In this document: positions 16,664 through 26,531 of the stretch, one piece after another
Layout of the letters: each line of letters begins with the position of its first letter
Position numbering within the stretch: position 1 is the stretch's first letter
NCBI GenBank assembly: GCA_910577525.1
Contig: CAJTLI010000008.1
Location: 1 to 64,000, forward strand
Source of the DNA: an uncultured Oscillospiraceae bacterium
GTDB lineage: Bacteria > Bacillota > Clostridia > Oscillospirales > Oscillospiraceae
Direction: 5' to 3'
DNA: 64,000 nt
The notes under the pieces: model-generated
The model's database searches: none
Told to the model about the DNA's origin: nothing
Seen by the model: only the letters and a program-made list of their open reading frames with translations
Program-made: the position numbers and the translations under genes

Positions 16664-16785
16664 AGGTCGAAAGAAGCCGGAAAAACAGACTTCGACCATA
16701 ATACAATGGTACTTACCACTATAACATCAACGCGCTAAAGTGTCAATTTTGCGCTGCCGCCCAAAGTGGAGAAATGGAGAACCAA

Positions 16786-18528
16786 ATGAAGCGAAAATTC
16801 GTGCAATTTGCAGCGCTGTGCCTGTCCGCGGCCCTGTTCCTCACCGTTGGCGGGGGGAGGGCCGCAGCGGCCCCGTCCGCTTCCGGCGGCCGGATCATCC
16901 GGGTGGGCCTCCACTACGGCACCGGGGCCATGGAGGGCCTGAACCTCCAGAACACGGTGGGCTCCGGCTTCCGGTTCGGGTATTACGACAGCTCCAACCG
17001 CTTTGTGGAGCTGGGGCGCACCGCCCAGACCGCCATCTCCGTGGTGGAGACCATGAATATATATTACGGCTCCTACAACAGCTACACCAGCTACCACACG
17101 GCCCTCACCGGCTCCAGCATCGCGGTGGGCGAGTACCATCTTCAGCTGCCGGGGTCCTACGCCGACTTTGCCGGGGCCCAGGCCGCGGCCTCCCAGTACC
17201 CCGGCGGGTTCGCGGCCTACATCGGCGGGACCTATTACGCCCGGGTGGGCAATTACACCACCTCCGCCCAGGCCAACGCGGCCATGGCGTCCCTGGGCGT
17301 TGCGGCGGAGCTGAAATGGACCTCGGAGTACGGCGTCAGCGTGGTGGCCACCGGCACCAACACCATCCTGTTCCAGTACGACGACGGCAATGGGAGCACC
17401 ACCGGCCTGGGGGTGGAGCCCATTCAGACCGGAAGCGAAAAGTGCGTCACCTTGAGCAAGGGCTGTCTGTATAACGGCGGCTTTCGGTTCGAGCGCATCA
17501 ACGGCGGCAAGCTGACGGTGGCAAACCTGGTGGGATTTGAGGACTATATCGAGGGCGTGGTGGCCACCGAGATGAGCGAGAGCTGGCCGCTGGAGGCGCT
17601 GAAGGCCCAGGCGGTGGCCGCCCGGAGCTACGCCATCTCCCTGGGCACCCAGCACGGGAAGCACCACTTCGACATCTGCGACGACGTGCACTGCCAGGCC
17701 TACACCGGCCAGACCAAAACGGGGACCAACACCAGGGCCGCCGTGGAGCAGACCGCCGGACAGGTGGCGCTGTACAACGGCAAGGCGGCGGAGACCTATT
17801 ACTACTCCAGCAACGGCGGGGCCAGCCAGAGCGTGTCCGTGGTGTGGGGGACCAACCAGTCCCTCTATCCCTACCTGGCGGAGGTGGCGGACCCCTACGA
17901 GACCTCGCTGAATCTGGACAACAGCTGGACCCGCACCATCTCCAGCTCCCAGATTATCTCCGCCCTGCTGTCGGGAAACAATGTGACGCCCCCCATTGTG
18001 TCGGCCACGGTGTCCTCCTACACCGACGCCGGAAACCCTTGGATGTTCACCTTTACCGACAGCGCCGGAAAGAGCTTCCCCGTGCGCAGCGGCAGGGTGT
18101 ACACGGGTCTGGGCCTGCCCTCCTGCCGGTTCGGGTTCGCGGGGAGCGGCTCCGGCCAGCCTGACCCCGCCCCCTCCGCGCCGCCGGAAGACGTGTCCAT
18201 CAACGGGACTGTCACGGTAAACGGCACCTTGGGCCTCTACGCCATCGACGGCAGCGGGAATCTCACGCCGCTGGGCGGCGAGGTGTATGTGATCACCGGT
18301 AGCGGAACCGTCCCTCTGGGCCAGGGCGGGGGGCAGACCACCGCTCCCGCCGGCAATTGGAGCGGCTCCGCCACCGCGGTGAACGGCTCCTTCACCTTCT
18401 CGGGCCGGGGCTGGGGCCACAACATCGGCATGAGCCAGTGGGGCGCATACGCCATGGCCAACCAGGGAAAAACATACCAGGAGATCCTGCAATTCTACTA
18501 TACTGGCATTACGGTGGGATATGTGTGA
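16786..18528 (+). CDS. SpoIID/LytB domain protein, secreted
   Basis: A 580-residue exported protein. The start at ATG 16786 is preferred over 16774, because GGAG lies 6 bases before it; the product begins with a signal peptide (KRKF, hydrophobic stretch, GRAAAAPSA). Residues about 110-170 resemble a SPOR-like repeat ([18 protein letters not shown], then [20 protein letters not shown]). The SpoIID/LytB domain follows ([35 protein letters not shown]), ending in [19 protein letters not shown]. SpoIID is a lytic transglycosylase of spore engulfment; this one is longer and has extra domains, so an amidase-enhancer or vegetative wall role is equally possible. A Pro-rich linker lies near residue 460. 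Confidence 0.88.
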   Translation: MKRKFVQFAALCLSAALFLTVGGGRAAAAPSASGGRIIRVGLHYGTGAMEGLNLQNTVGSGFRFGYYDSSNRFVELGRTAQTAISVVETMNIYYGSYNSYTSYHTALTGSSIAVGEYHLQLPGSYADFAGAQAAASQYPGGFAAYIGGTYYARVGNYTTSAQANAAMASLGVAAELKWTSEYGVSVVATGTNTILFQYDDGNGSTTGLGVEPIQTGSEKCVTLSKGCLYNGGFRFERINGGKLTVANLVGFEDYIEGVVATEMSESWPLEALKAQAVAARSYAISLGTQHGKHHFDICDDVHCQAYTGQTKTGTNTRAAVEQTAGQVALYNGKAAETYYYSSNGGASQSVSVVWGTNQSLYPYLAEVADPYETSLNLDNSWTRTISSSQIISALLSGNNVTPPIVSATVSSYTDAGNPWMFTFTDSAGKSFPVRSGRVYTGLGLPSCRFGFAGSGSGQPDPAPSAPPEDVSINGTVTVNGTLGLYAIDGSGNLTPLGGEVYVITGSGTVPLGQGGGQTTAPAGNWSGSATAVNGSFTFSGRGWGHNIGMSQWGAYAMANQGKTYQEILQFYYTGITVGYV

Positions 18529-19562
18529 AAACCTCAGATTTTTATTTTGACCTCCCCCAGGAGCTGATCGCCCAGACGCCTCTGGAGCGGCGGGACGCCT
18601 CCCGCCTGCTGGCGCTGGACCGGGCCACGGGGGCGACCCGGCACCTGCATTTCTATGACCTGCCCTCCCTTCTGCGCCCCGGGGACTGCCTGGTGCTCAA
18701 CGACAGCCGGGTGCTGCCCGCCCGGCTCATCGGCAGGCGGGCGGGGGGCGGGGCCTGCGAGGTGCTGCTGCTGGTTGACCGGGGGAACAAGGTGTGGGAA
18801 TGCCTGGTCCGGCCCGGCAGGAAGCTGCGCCCCGGTGCGAAAATCACTTTCGGGGACGGGGAACTGTCCGCTGAGGTGGTGGGTGAGGAGCCGGGGGGAA
18901 ACCGCCTGGCCCGCTTCGACTACCAGGGCATTTTCCTGGAGCTTCTGGAGCGGCTGGGCAGAATGCCCCTGCCCCCCTACATCAAGGCGGAGCTGGAGGA
19001 CGGGGAGCGGTATCAGACGGTGTACTCCAAGGTGGTGGGCTCCGCCGCCGCCCCCACGGCAGGGCTCCACTTCACCCCGGAATTGCTGGAGAGAATTCAG
19101 GCCATGGGGGTGAAGGTGTGCTATGTGACCCTCCACGTGGGGCTGGGCACCTTCCGCCCGGTGAAGGCGGAGAACCTGGACGAGCACGAGATGCACGCGG
19201 AATACTGCGCCATTCCACAGGAGACGGCGGATGCCGTCAACGAGACGAAGCGGGCGGGGGGCAGGGTAATCTGTGTGGGAACCACCTCCTGCCGCACCAT
19301 CGAGAGCTGGGCGGAGGAGGACGGAACCCTGCGCGCTTCGGCGGGGTGGACCAGCATCTTCATCTACCCCGGCTACCGTTTCAAGGTGCTGGACGGGCTC
19401 ATCACCAACTTCCATCTGCCGGAGTCCACCCTGATTATGCTGGTGTCCGCTCTGGCGGGCCGGGAGCGGGTGCTGGCCGCCTATGTGGAGGCGGTTCGGG
19501 AGAGATACCGCTTCTTTTCCTTCGGCGACGCCATGTTTATCGCCGGGGACATCCCACAATAA
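18525..19562 (+). CDS. queA: S-adenosylmethionine:tRNA ribosyltransferase-isomerase
   Basis: A 345-residue enzyme that transfers and isomerizes the ribosyl part of SAM onto preQ1 in tRNA, making epoxyqueuosine. Motifs seen: [25 protein letters not shown] at the start, [45 protein letters not shown], and [12 protein letters not shown]. The GTG start at 18525 overlaps the previous stop (GTGA), suggesting coupling with the SpoIID-like gene. No tgt was seen beside it. A strong terminator follows. Confidence 0.96.
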   Translation: MKTSDFYFDLPQELIAQTPLERRDASRLLALDRATGATRHLHFYDLPSLLRPGDCLVLNDSRVLPARLIGRRAGGGACEVLLLVDRGNKVWECLVRPGRKLRPGAKITFGDGELSAEVVGEEPGGNRLARFDYQGIFLELLERLGRMPLPPYIKAELEDGERYQTVYSKVVGSAAAPTAGLHFTPELLERIQAMGVKVCYVTLHVGLGTFRPVKAENLDEHEMHAEYCAIPQETADAVNETKRAGGRVICVGTTSCRTIESWAEEDGTLRASAGWTSIFIYPGYRFKVLDGLITNFHLPESTLIMLVSALAGRERVLAAYVEAVRERYRFFSFGDAMFIAGDIPQ

Positions 19563-19565
19563 GAG

Positions 19566-19606
19566 AGACCCCCGGGACCCTGAGCGGGCCCCGGGGGAGT
19601 TTTTTT
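19566..19606 (+). terminator. Intrinsic terminator after queA
   Basis: CCCCCGGGACCC pairs imperfectly with GGGCCCCGGGGG around TGAGC, followed by seven T. It sits between convergent genes and may also act on the minus transcript. Confidence 0.88.
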
Positions 19607-19613
19607 GGCGGGA

Positions 19614-21470
19614 TTAGGACTGTCCGGGGACGGTCCGGAGCGCGTCGCCGTACATCCGGCGGTAGGCGTTTTGACGCCCCGCCTCCAGGGCGGACTGGAG
19701 CTGCCCGGCCACCCTTGGGTCCCGGAGGTATGCGGTGAGCAGGGGAGAGAAGCGCTTTCCCTCCAGCTCTATGGCGGCCTGGACCGCCTCCTGGAAGGTC
19801 TTCTGGACCCCGGTATACATCTGGGTGGAGTTGGTGGCGGCCTCCAGCCAGTCGATGAGGCCGATCACGTCCACCATCTGCCGGGCGGGGCAGTCCAGCC
19901 GCCTGTAGCGGGCGGGATAACCCCTGGAGCCGTCGTACCAGGCGTGGTGGCCCAGAGCGGCGGGGGCGTACCGGCTGGTGGAGGGGTGGGGCTCCAGCAG
20001 GATGTGCCCGGCCAGGGTGTGCAGCCGGGCCATGTCGTACTCCTCCTCAAACCACTGGCGGGGGGTGCGGGAGTAGAGCTCGATGACGCTGATCTTGCCC
20101 ATGTCGTGGAAAACCCCGCAGCCCATGGCGAACTCCAGCGCCGTCCGGCGCTTCTCCGCCGGAGAGGGGGCGTCCCGGATGAAGTCAATGTCGTCAAAAA
20201 AGCCGGGGTCATCCTCCAGGATGACGGCGCACAGGGCCCTTGCCCCCTCGCCCACCACGTGGGAGTGGCAGAAGATGCCCGGCGCGAAGCGGAGCAGCAG
20301 CCGCTCCAAAAAGTCCCCGTAGGGGACGCCGCCGGTCTCCACAAAGGTCAGGGACAGCTGGCGCAGGTACAGAAAGAGGTTGCTGTCCCCCAGATCCCCG
20401 GGGAAGAGGTCCGCGTAGGTGAGAATCCGCAGATAGAGGTCCTCTATATATTCTCTGCGGGGCGGGATGCGGTCAGGATACTGCTCCAGATACTGGCTGT
20501 AAAAGGCGGGCAGGGAGATCATGTTATAGATGCCGTCTCTGGAGTAGTCGGAGGGGTCGGCGGCGTTTAGCAGCCCCTCGATTTTGGCCAAAAACGTGTC
20601 CAGATCATAGAGGCCGCAGTAGTACTCAATGGCGTAATAGGCGAAGGCGGACTTGGCCGGGGGCTGCTTGCCCTGCATCTCCGCCTCCTCAAACCGCTGC
20701 TGGTATACGATATAGGCGGATTCCATGATGTCGGCCATATCCTCCGGGGTCATCACCCGGTCCCTGCTGTGGGAGATGCTGGAGGTTATATTCTGGTGGG
20801 TGAGGTAGATGAACCGCTCCCAAGTCAGGGAGGGGGCCTTCTCCTGATAGTCCTCATCCTGGAGGATTTTCAGGGTGGTTTTCAGCAGCGCGATCTTTGC
20901 GCTGGGGGAGGAGAACTGCCCCAGCGCCATGTTGGCCCGGGAGCGCAGGATATAGCCCCGGGTCTCGGCGTCGTCGATCTCGTCATAAAATTTCAGATAG
21001 GCCGCCGCCTCCGTGAAGCACAGGCGCATTCTGGCGATGTACTCCTCGATGTCGGACAGCTCAAGCCCCACCAGCTTGCTGACCGTGCTGTTGCGGCTCA
21101 GGCCCAGCCAGTACAGCTCCCGGATCATGGCGGACCGGTCCCGCCGCATCCGGGCCAGGCTGAGCAGCGCCTGATGGATCTGACAGGCCAGGCCCACGTC
21201 CAGCTCGGTCTGGCCGTTGAAGAGCTGGAAGGAGAAGTCCTCCAGCTCCTCCAGCTCCTGCGTCCCGGTGTCAAACAGGTTGTCCAGCACGGGGAACAGC
21301 CCGGCGCGCAGCAGCTCTATGTTCCGCCGGCCCAGCCGGACGATCTGCTCTTTCACCTCCGCCATCCGGGCGGCGTACTGCTCATAGGACAGCGCCCCGG
21401 GCCGCGCCCGCTGGGACAGGGCGGCGAACTGCCGGAGATTGGAAAGGTATTCCTCCTGGTATGGCTGCAT
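19614..21470 (-). CDS. HD-domain (HD-GYP-like) protein
   Basis: A 618-residue protein without membrane segments. Residues 1 to about 400 are helical, with features of a repeat or tetratricopeptide-type regulatory region. The C-terminal part contains the metal motif CGVFHDMGKIS (His455, Asp456), ARLHTLAGH, GHHAWYDGSRGYP and a later IGLIDWLEAAT, the order seen in HD and HD-GYP phosphodiesterases. The canonical GYP is replaced by RGYP. A signalling nucleotide phosphodiesterase is likely, but the substrate is not known. It lies 26 bases downstream of a soluble hybrid histidine kinase on the same strand, so the two probably act together. Confidence 0.75.
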   Translation of the reverse strand: MQPYQEEYLSNLRQFAALSQRARPGALSYEQYAARMAEVKEQIVRLGRRNIELLRAGLFPVLDNLFDTGTQELEELEDFSFQLFNGQTELDVGLACQIHQALLSLARMRRDRSAMIRELYWLGLSRNSTVSKLVGLELSDIEEYIARMRLCFTEAAAYLKFYDEIDDAETRGYILRSRANMALGQFSSPSAKIALLKTTLKILQDEDYQEKAPSLTWERFIYLTHQNITSSISHSRDRVMTPEDMADIMESAYIVYQQRFEEAEMQGKQPPAKSAFAYYAIEYYCGLYDLDTFLAKIEGLLNAADPSDYSRDGIYNMISLPAFYSQYLEQYPDRIPPRREYIEDLYLRILTYADLFPGDLGDSNLFLYLRQLSLTFVETGGVPYGDFLERLLLRFAPGIFCHSHVVGEGARALCAVILEDDPGFFDDIDFIRDAPSPAEKRRTALEFAMGCGVFHDMGKISVIELYSRTPRQWFEEEYDMARLHTLAGHILLEPHPSTSRYAPAALGHHAWYDGSRGYPARYRRLDCPARQMVDVIGLIDWLEAATNSTQMYTGVQKTFQEAVQAAIELEGKRFSPLLTAYLRDPRVAGQLQSALEAGRQNAYRRMYGDALRTVPGQS

Positions 21471-21496
21471 AGCGTGTCACGCCCTTCCCCAGGCCG

Positions 21497-23146
21497 TCAG
21501 CCCTTAGCTGCCTTTGGCCTCAGCTGTCCGCGCAAAATTTTCATCAGCCGGTCCACATCCACCGGCTTGGAGATGTGTTCGTTCATGCCCGCCTCTTGGG
21601 ACAGCCGCACATCCTCCAAAAAGGCGTTGGCGGTCATGGCCACAATGCACACGCGGGCCGCGTCCGGCCGGGGCAGGGCGCGGATGGTCCGGGTGGCGTC
21701 ATAGCCGTTCATCACCGGCATCTGCACGTCCATGAGGATAAGGTCATACCATCCCTCCGGCGAGTTCCGGAATTTGTCCACCGCCTGGGCGCCGTCGTCC
21801 GCGGTCTCCACCTGAATGCCGGTCATGCCGAGCATCTCCATGGCGATCTCCTGGTTGAGCTCATTGTCCTCCACCAGTAGAATGCGAAAGCTGCTGTAGT
21901 CCTCCTCCTGCCCGTCCGGCGTCCGGCTCTCGGGCCCTGTTCCGGCGGTGAGGGAGGACAGGGTGCTGAGCAGGCGGCTGGGGAACAGGGGGCAGGGGAC
22001 AAAGGCGCTTACCCCGGCCCGGACCGCCCGGTACTCGATCTGGGCCCAGTCGTCCTCCGAGGCCAGCAGGATGGGGAAGTCGGACCCGGCCAGCTGCCGC
22101 ACGTGGGCGGCCAGGTCCAGCACGGGCATGTCAATCAGCTCCTGTCCCAGCACCAGGGCGCAGGGCATCTGCCCCTCGTACTGGGCCTCGGTGAGCCAAG
22201 TGACGGCCTGAAGACCGGCCGCCATCGGGACCGGCTTGAGTCCGCCCTGCTCCAGATAGGCGGCCAGCTGCCGGGCGTTCTTTTCCCGGCGCTCCGCCAC
22301 CAGCACGGTCTGGCCCAGGGGGAGGGAGGGCTCCCGGCGGACGGCGGGGGAGATGGGGAGGGGAAGGGATATCTGGAAGCGGCTGCCCTGGCCCTCCCGG
22401 CTGTCCACGGTGATGGCGCCCTCCATACTGTCCACCAGCCGCTTGACGATGGACATACCCAGGCCGGTGCCCTCAATTTTACTGACGGCGGCGTTCTGCA
22501 CCCGCTCGAAGGGAAGGAAAATGCGCTCCAAAAACTCCTGGCTCATGCCGATGCCGTTGTCCTGACAGATGAAATCCAGCCACACGGCGGGTTTTTTCCG
22601 GTCCGGAGCGGGCCGCTGGGCGAAGGACGCCTGAATATCCCCTCCGTCTTGGGTGTACTTCACCGCGTTGCCGATGATATTCACCAGAATCTGCCGCAGC
22701 CGGAGGGGGTCGCCCACCAGGTATTCCTCCCGAATGCCGTCAATACGGAGCTGGAGGGACTGCTTTTTCTGAGCCGCCTGAGGCCGGACGATGACGGCCA
22801 CATCGTGGACCAGGTCGGCCAGGGAAAACTCCTCGCTGTTGAGGACCATGCGGCCGCTGTCGATGCGGGACATGTCCAGTACGTCGTTGACCAGGCTCAT
22901 CAGGTGGGCGGAGGCTGTCTGGATTTTGTCCAGGCAGTCGTGCACCCGGGCTTTTTCATCGATGTGGGCCAGACCGATGGCGGTCATGCCCACAATGGCG
23001 TTCATGGGGGTGCGGATGTCGTGGGACATGTTGGAGAGAAAACGGCTTTTGGCCTGGTTAGCCTCCTCGGCCTCCCGCAGCGCGGCCTTGAGAGCGGTGT
23101 TTTCCCGCTCCAGCTGTTCCACATATGCCCGGTCCATCTGTTCCAT
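21497..23146 (-). CDS. Soluble hybrid histidine kinase with C-terminal receiver
   Basis: A 549-residue protein with no membrane segment or recognisable sensor domain. A short coiled coil (residues 5-32) leads to HisKA (FLSNMSHDIRTPMNAIVGM, phospho-acceptor His42) and HATPase (IIGNAVKYTQDGG, GTGLGMSIVKRLVDSMEG, about 150-265). Residues about 285-405 resemble a receiver domain that lacks the acidic pocket. The last part is a full receiver (RILLVEDNELNQE, MDVQMPVMNGYDATR, phospho-acceptor Asp473, then a conserved Lys in HISKPVD). No output domain is present; the adjacent HD protein is the obvious partner. Start ATG 23146 has GGAGTG ten bases upstream. Confidence 0.9.
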   Translation of the reverse strand: MEQMDRAYVEQLERENTALKAALREAEEANQAKSRFLSNMSHDIRTPMNAIVGMTAIGLAHIDEKARVHDCLDKIQTASAHLMSLVNDVLDMSRIDSGRMVLNSEEFSLADLVHDVAVIVRPQAAQKKQSLQLRIDGIREEYLVGDPLRLRQILVNIIGNAVKYTQDGGDIQASFAQRPAPDRKKPAVWLDFICQDNGIGMSQEFLERIFLPFERVQNAAVSKIEGTGLGMSIVKRLVDSMEGAITVDSREGQGSRFQISLPLPISPAVRREPSLPLGQTVLVAERREKNARQLAAYLEQGGLKPVPMAAGLQAVTWLTEAQYEGQMPCALVLGQELIDMPVLDLAAHVRQLAGSDFPILLASEDDWAQIEYRAVRAGVSAFVPCPLFPSRLLSTLSSLTAGTGPESRTPDGQEEDYSSFRILLVEDNELNQEIAMEMLGMTGIQVETADDGAQAVDKFRNSPEGWYDLILMDVQMPVMNGYDATRTIRALPRPDAARVCIVAMTANAFLEDVRLSQEAGMNEHISKPVDVDRLMKILRGQLRPKAAKG

Positions 23147-23194
23147 AACGTAATTTCACTCCGCTTAATTGATTCAATCCAATGGGTGCTCCCC

Positions 23195-23223
23195 AATATC
23201 TGCGTTCCAGTGCACTGTCTCAA
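23195..23223 (-). promoter_or_regulatory. Candidate promoter of the hybrid kinase / HD operon
   Basis: Reading the minus strand: TTGAGA (23223-23218), 17-base spacer, GATATT (23200-23195). The region around it is clearly AT-rich compared with the flanks. Confidence 0.5.
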
Positions 23224-23322
23224 GCATATCACATAACAGCGCCTATTTCCATAGATTTTTATGAAATAAAAGGAAGATTCCGGCGGGAGGGCCCAGAGAC
23301 GCCCCGGCGGAAAGACGGCGGC

Positions 23323-23356
23323 GCAGACAGAGAGGGACGGCTCCCTCTCTGCCTGC
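23323..23356 (-). terminator. Probable terminator hairpin after ilvD
   Basis: GCAGRCAGAGAGGGA and its complement form a long stem 30 bases beyond the ilvD stop. No clear T-run follows on the minus strand, so the function is uncertain. The remaining bases from 23224 to 23322 show nothing else. Confidence 0.4.
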
Positions 23357-23386
23357 GTGTGGGACGGGATCAACTTGTGCGCCGGG

Positions 23387-25048
23387 TTACTCCAGCACCG
23401 CGCCCCGGGCGGCGGAAGTCACCAGCTTGGCGTACCGGGCCAGGTAGCCGGTCTTGATCTTGGGCTCGGGGCAGGTCCAGGCGGCCCGGCGGGCGGCGAG
23501 GACGGCCTCGTCCACCAGCAGTTCGATCTTGCAGGCGGGGATGTCGATGGCGATCTGATCGCCCTCCTCCACCAGGGCGATGGGCCCGCCCTGGGCGGCC
23601 TCGGGGCAGACGTGGCCGATGGACGCCCCCCGGGTGGCTCCGGAGAACCGGCCGTCGGTGATCAGGGCCACCGACTCCCCCAGCCCCATGCCGCAGATGG
23701 CGGAGGTGGGGTTGAGCATCTCCCGCATACCGGGGCCCCCCTTGGGGCCCTCGTAGCGGATCACCACCACGTCCCCGGCGTGGATTTTCGATGCGTAGAT
23801 GGCCTCGATGGCCTCCTCCTCGGAGTCAAACACCCGGGCGGGGCCCTGATGCCGCATCATCTCGGGGGCTACGGCGGAGCGCTTCACCACGCAACCCTCG
23901 GGGGCCAGATTGCCCTTGAGGACGGCGATGCCGCCGTCGGCGGAGTAGGGGTTGTCAATGGGCCGGATGAGGTTGTGGTTGCGGTTGACCACGCCCTCCA
24001 GGTTTTCGCCCAGGGTTTTGCCGGTGCAGGTCATGACGCCGGTGTCCAGCAATCCCTGTTTGGTGAGCTCCATCATGACGGCGTGGACGCCCCCTGCGCC
24101 CTCCAGGTCCTCCATGTAGGTGTCCCCGGCGGGGGCCAGGTGGCACAGGTTGGGGGTTTTGGCGGAGATCTCGTTGGACAGGTCCAGGTTCAGCTCGATG
24201 CCGCACTCGTGGGCGATGGCGGGCAGGTGGAGCATGGTGTTGGTGGAGCAGCCCAGGGCCATGTCCACCGTCTCGGCGTTGTGGAAGGCGGCGGAGGTCA
24301 TGATGTCACGGGGTTTGATGTTCTGTTTCACCAGCTCCATGATCTGCATCCCGGCGTGTTTCGCCAGCCGCAGCCGGGCGGACCACACGGCGGGGATGGT
24401 GCCGTTGCCCGCAAGGCCCATGCCGATGGCCTCGGTGAGGCAGTTCATGGAGTTGGCGGTGTACATGCCGGAGCAGGAGCCGCAGGTGGGGCAGGCGTTG
24501 TTCTCGTACTCCTCCACCCCGGCCTCATCCAGCTTCCCGGCGTAATAGCCGCCCACGGCCTCGAACATGTGGGACAGGCAGGTGCGCCGCCCGTCGCTGA
24601 GCCGCCCGGCCAGCATGGGCCCGCCGGAGCAGAAGATGGTGGGGATATTCACCCGGGCCGCCGCCATCAGCAGGCCGGGGACGTTCTTGTCGCAGTTGGG
24701 GATCATGACCAGGCCGTCGAACTGGTGGGCCATGGCCATGGCCTCGGTGGAGTCGGCGATGAGGTCCCGGGTGACTAAGGAGTACTTCATGCCCACGTGG
24801 CCCATGGCGATGCCGTCGCACACGGCGATGGCGGGGAACTCGATGGGGGTGCCCCCCGCGGCCCGGACCCCGGCCTTGACGGCCCCGGCGATCTTGTCCA
24901 GGTTCATGTGGCCGGGGACGATCTCGTTATAGGAACACACCACGCCGATGAGGGGCCGCTCCAGCTCCTCGCGGGTATAGCCCAGGGCGTAGAACAGGGA
25001 GCGGTTGGGGGCGGCGGGGATGCCTTTTTTCACATGATCGGAACGCAT
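23387..25048 (-). CDS. ilvD: Dihydroxy-acid dehydratase
   Basis: A 553-residue iron-sulfur dehydratase of valine, isoleucine and leucine synthesis, converting 2,3-dihydroxy-acids to 2-keto acids. The cluster cysteines are seen in [14 protein letters not shown] and [16 protein letters not shown]; the C-terminal catalytic block is [21 protein letters not shown]. Length is normal. ATG 25048 follows GGAGATATTATAT. It has its own promoter at 25085-25113 and so is not strictly dependent on the ilvC transcript upstream of it. Confidence 0.97.
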   Translation of the reverse strand: MRSDHVKKGIPAAPNRSLFYALGYTREELERPLIGVVCSYNEIVPGHMNLDKIAGAVKAGVRAAGGTPIEFPAIAVCDGIAMGHVGMKYSLVTRDLIADSTEAMAMAHQFDGLVMIPNCDKNVPGLLMAAARVNIPTIFCSGGPMLAGRLSDGRRTCLSHMFEAVGGYYAGKLDEAGVEEYENNACPTCGSCSGMYTANSMNCLTEAIGMGLAGNGTIPAVWSARLRLAKHAGMQIMELVKQNIKPRDIMTSAAFHNAETVDMALGCSTNTMLHLPAIAHECGIELNLDLSNEISAKTPNLCHLAPAGDTYMEDLEGAGGVHAVMMELTKQGLLDTGVMTCTGKTLGENLEGVVNRNHNLIRPIDNPYSADGGIAVLKGNLAPEGCVVKRSAVAPEMMRHQGPARVFDSEEEAIEAIYASKIHAGDVVVIRYEGPKGGPGMREMLNPTSAICGMGLGESVALITDGRFSGATRGASIGHVCPEAAQGGPIALVEEGDQIAIDIPACKIELLVDEAVLAARRAAWTCPEPKIKTGYLARYAKLVTSAARGAVLE

Positions 25049-25084
25049 ATATAATATCTCCTTTGCGGTTTTATGTGTTAAAGT

Positions 25085-25113
25085 ATTGTATCATAAAAAC
25101 AGCGGGAACGCAA
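25085..25113 (-). promoter_or_regulatory. Promoter of ilvD
   Basis: On the minus strand TTGCGT (25113-25108), 17-base spacer, TACAAT (25090-25085); the ilvD start codon is 37 bases further on. Confidence 0.65.
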
Positions 25114-25151
25114 TGGAAAATCGGCGGATTTCCATAGCCGCTGACGGAGAA

Positions 25152-25310
25152 AGCCCCCGGCTGAGCCGGAGGCTTTCTGATATCCGTTTCATTGGAGGCG
25201 GCGCCCTCGTCGCCGCAAGCTGCATATCTCTCGCTTCCTTGCGCCTCCTCTCCAAATCGCGACCGCTTCGCTGGGTCGCGATCTGGGGCCGCCCCTTCGG
25301 GCGGCTTTTT
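25152..25310. other. Highly structured intergenic stretch between ilvC and ilvD
   Basis: Four hairpins lie in a row: a GAAAGCC..GGCTTTC stem at about 25152-25180, GGAGGCG..CGCCTCC at 25195-25251, an ATCGCGACC..GGTCGCGAT stem at about 25257-25283, and GCCGCCC-cttc-GGGCGGC followed by five T at 25288-25310. The last one has the form of an intrinsic terminator on the plus strand, although no plus-strand gene precedes it. It could be a small plus-strand RNA, a structured 3' end for ilvC, or an intergenic repeat. No coding frame here looks real. Confidence 0.5.
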
Positions 25311-26328
25311 AATTGGAAGCTGTATCGAGGTCGGAATCCCCGCCCCAGATCATGTTGCGGCGGAGCTCGTCGCCCACGATCTCCATCTGGTGCTTCTTGA
25401 GCTGGGCGCGCTTGGAATTGAAGAAGGTGCGGCCGTTTTTATTCTCCGCGATCCACTTGCCAGCGAAGGTGCCGTCCTGAATGTCGGAGAGCACGGCGCG
25501 CATCCGGGCCTTGGTCTCCTCGTGGGGGATGACCCGGGGGCCGCTGACGTACTCGCCGAACTCGGCGGTGTCGGAGATGGAGTAGTTCATGGCCGCCACG
25601 CCGCCCTTGTTGATCAGGTCGATGATGAGCTTCATCTCATGGATGCACTCGAAGTATGCGTTCTCCGGCTCATAGCCCGCCTCCACCAGCACCTCGAAGC
25701 CGCAGCGCATCAGGTCCACCACGCCGCCGCACAGCACGGTCTGCTCGCCGAACAGGTCGGTCTCGGTCTCATCGTGGAAGGTGGTCTCCATCACGCCCGC
25801 CCGGGCGCCGCCGATGCCCGCAATGTAGGCCAGGGCGATCTGGTAGGCGTGGCCGGTGGCATCCTGCTCCACGGCCACCAGGCAGGGCACGCCCTTGCCC
25901 GCCACGTAGGTGGAGCGCACGGTGTGGCCGGGGCCCTTGGGGGCGGCCATGAACACGTCCACCCCGGCGGGGGGGACGATCTGCTGGTAGCGGATATTGA
26001 AGCCATGGGCAAAGGCCAGGGCCTTGCCCTCGGTCATGTAAGGGGCGATATCCTTTTTGTAGACCTCGGCCTGGACCTCGTCGTTGATGAGCATCATGAC
26101 GATGTCCGCCCACTGGGCGGCGGCGGGGACGGTCTTGACCGCCAGCCCGGCCTTCCCGGCGTTGGCCCAGTTCTTGGAGCCCTCCCGGAGGCCCACGCAC
26201 ACGTCGCAGCCGGAGTCCTTCAGGTTCAGGGCGTGGGCGTGGCCCTGGGAGCCGTAGCCGATGATGGCGATCTTTTTGCCCTTCAGCCAGCTCAGGTCGC
26301 AGTCCTTCTCATAGTACATTTTAGCCAT
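25309..26328 (-). CDS. ilvC: Ketol-acid reductoisomerase (class I)
   Basis: A 339-residue enzyme that isomerizes and reduces acetolactate or acetohydroxybutyrate. The NAD(P)-binding loop is [20 protein letters not shown]; the phosphate-specificity loop reads LREGSKNW, and the C-terminal knotted domain carries [14 protein letters not shown] and [20 protein letters not shown]. Length matches the short class I form. The start ATG 26328 follows GGAGTGTTTCACC. Upstream is a 411-base gap with a repeat element and an ilvN remnant. A weak -10 (TATGAT) near 26475 is the only promoter hint seen. Confidence 0.97.
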   Translation of the reverse strand: MAKMYYEKDCDLSWLKGKKIAIIGYGSQGHAHALNLKDSGCDVCVGLREGSKNWANAGKAGLAVKTVPAAAQWADIVMMLINDEVQAEVYKKDIAPYMTEGKALAFAHGFNIRYQQIVPPAGVDVFMAAPKGPGHTVRSTYVAGKGVPCLVAVEQDATGHAYQIALAYIAGIGGARAGVMETTFHDETETDLFGEQTVLCGGVVDLMRCGFEVLVEAGYEPENAYFECIHEMKLIIDLINKGGVAAMNYSISDTAEFGEYVSGPRVIPHEETKARMRAVLSDIQDGTFAGKWIAENKNGRTFFNSKRAQLKKHQMEIVGDELRRNMIWGGDSDLDTASN

Positions 26329-26374
26329 GGTGAAACACTCCTTGTAGATATATAAAATTGAATGGATTTGCTTT

Positions 26375-26442
26375 GTAGGGGCGGACAATGTCCTCCCGTG
26401 GGAAAAGAGGCTTGTTTGCGGGCGCACAATGTGCGCCCCTAC
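26375..26442. repeat. Inverted-repeat element, GTAGGGGCG type
   Basis: The ends GTAGGGGCGGACAATGTCC and its near complement (GGGCGCACAATGTGCGCCCCTAC) face each other across about 20 bases. Such GTAGGGGCG...CGCCCCTAC elements recur between genes in Oscillospiraceae as far as I recall; only one copy was seen in this window. The remaining gap, 26443-26531 and 26611-26739, holds no gene I can support. Confidence 0.6.
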
Positions 26443-26531
26443 GCGGGTGAAATGCGCCGTATTGAGTTTTGTTTATCATATCACAGGGCTCTGAAAAAGA
26501 ATGATAACTGTGATACAATCTCGGGGCCGAT

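Noticed and set aside
16590..16785. Minus-strand promoter for asd at the TATTAT complement of the plus TATAAT
   Set aside because: The -35 on that strand has no acceptable match at 16-18 bases, whereas the plus-strand reading has a partial one.
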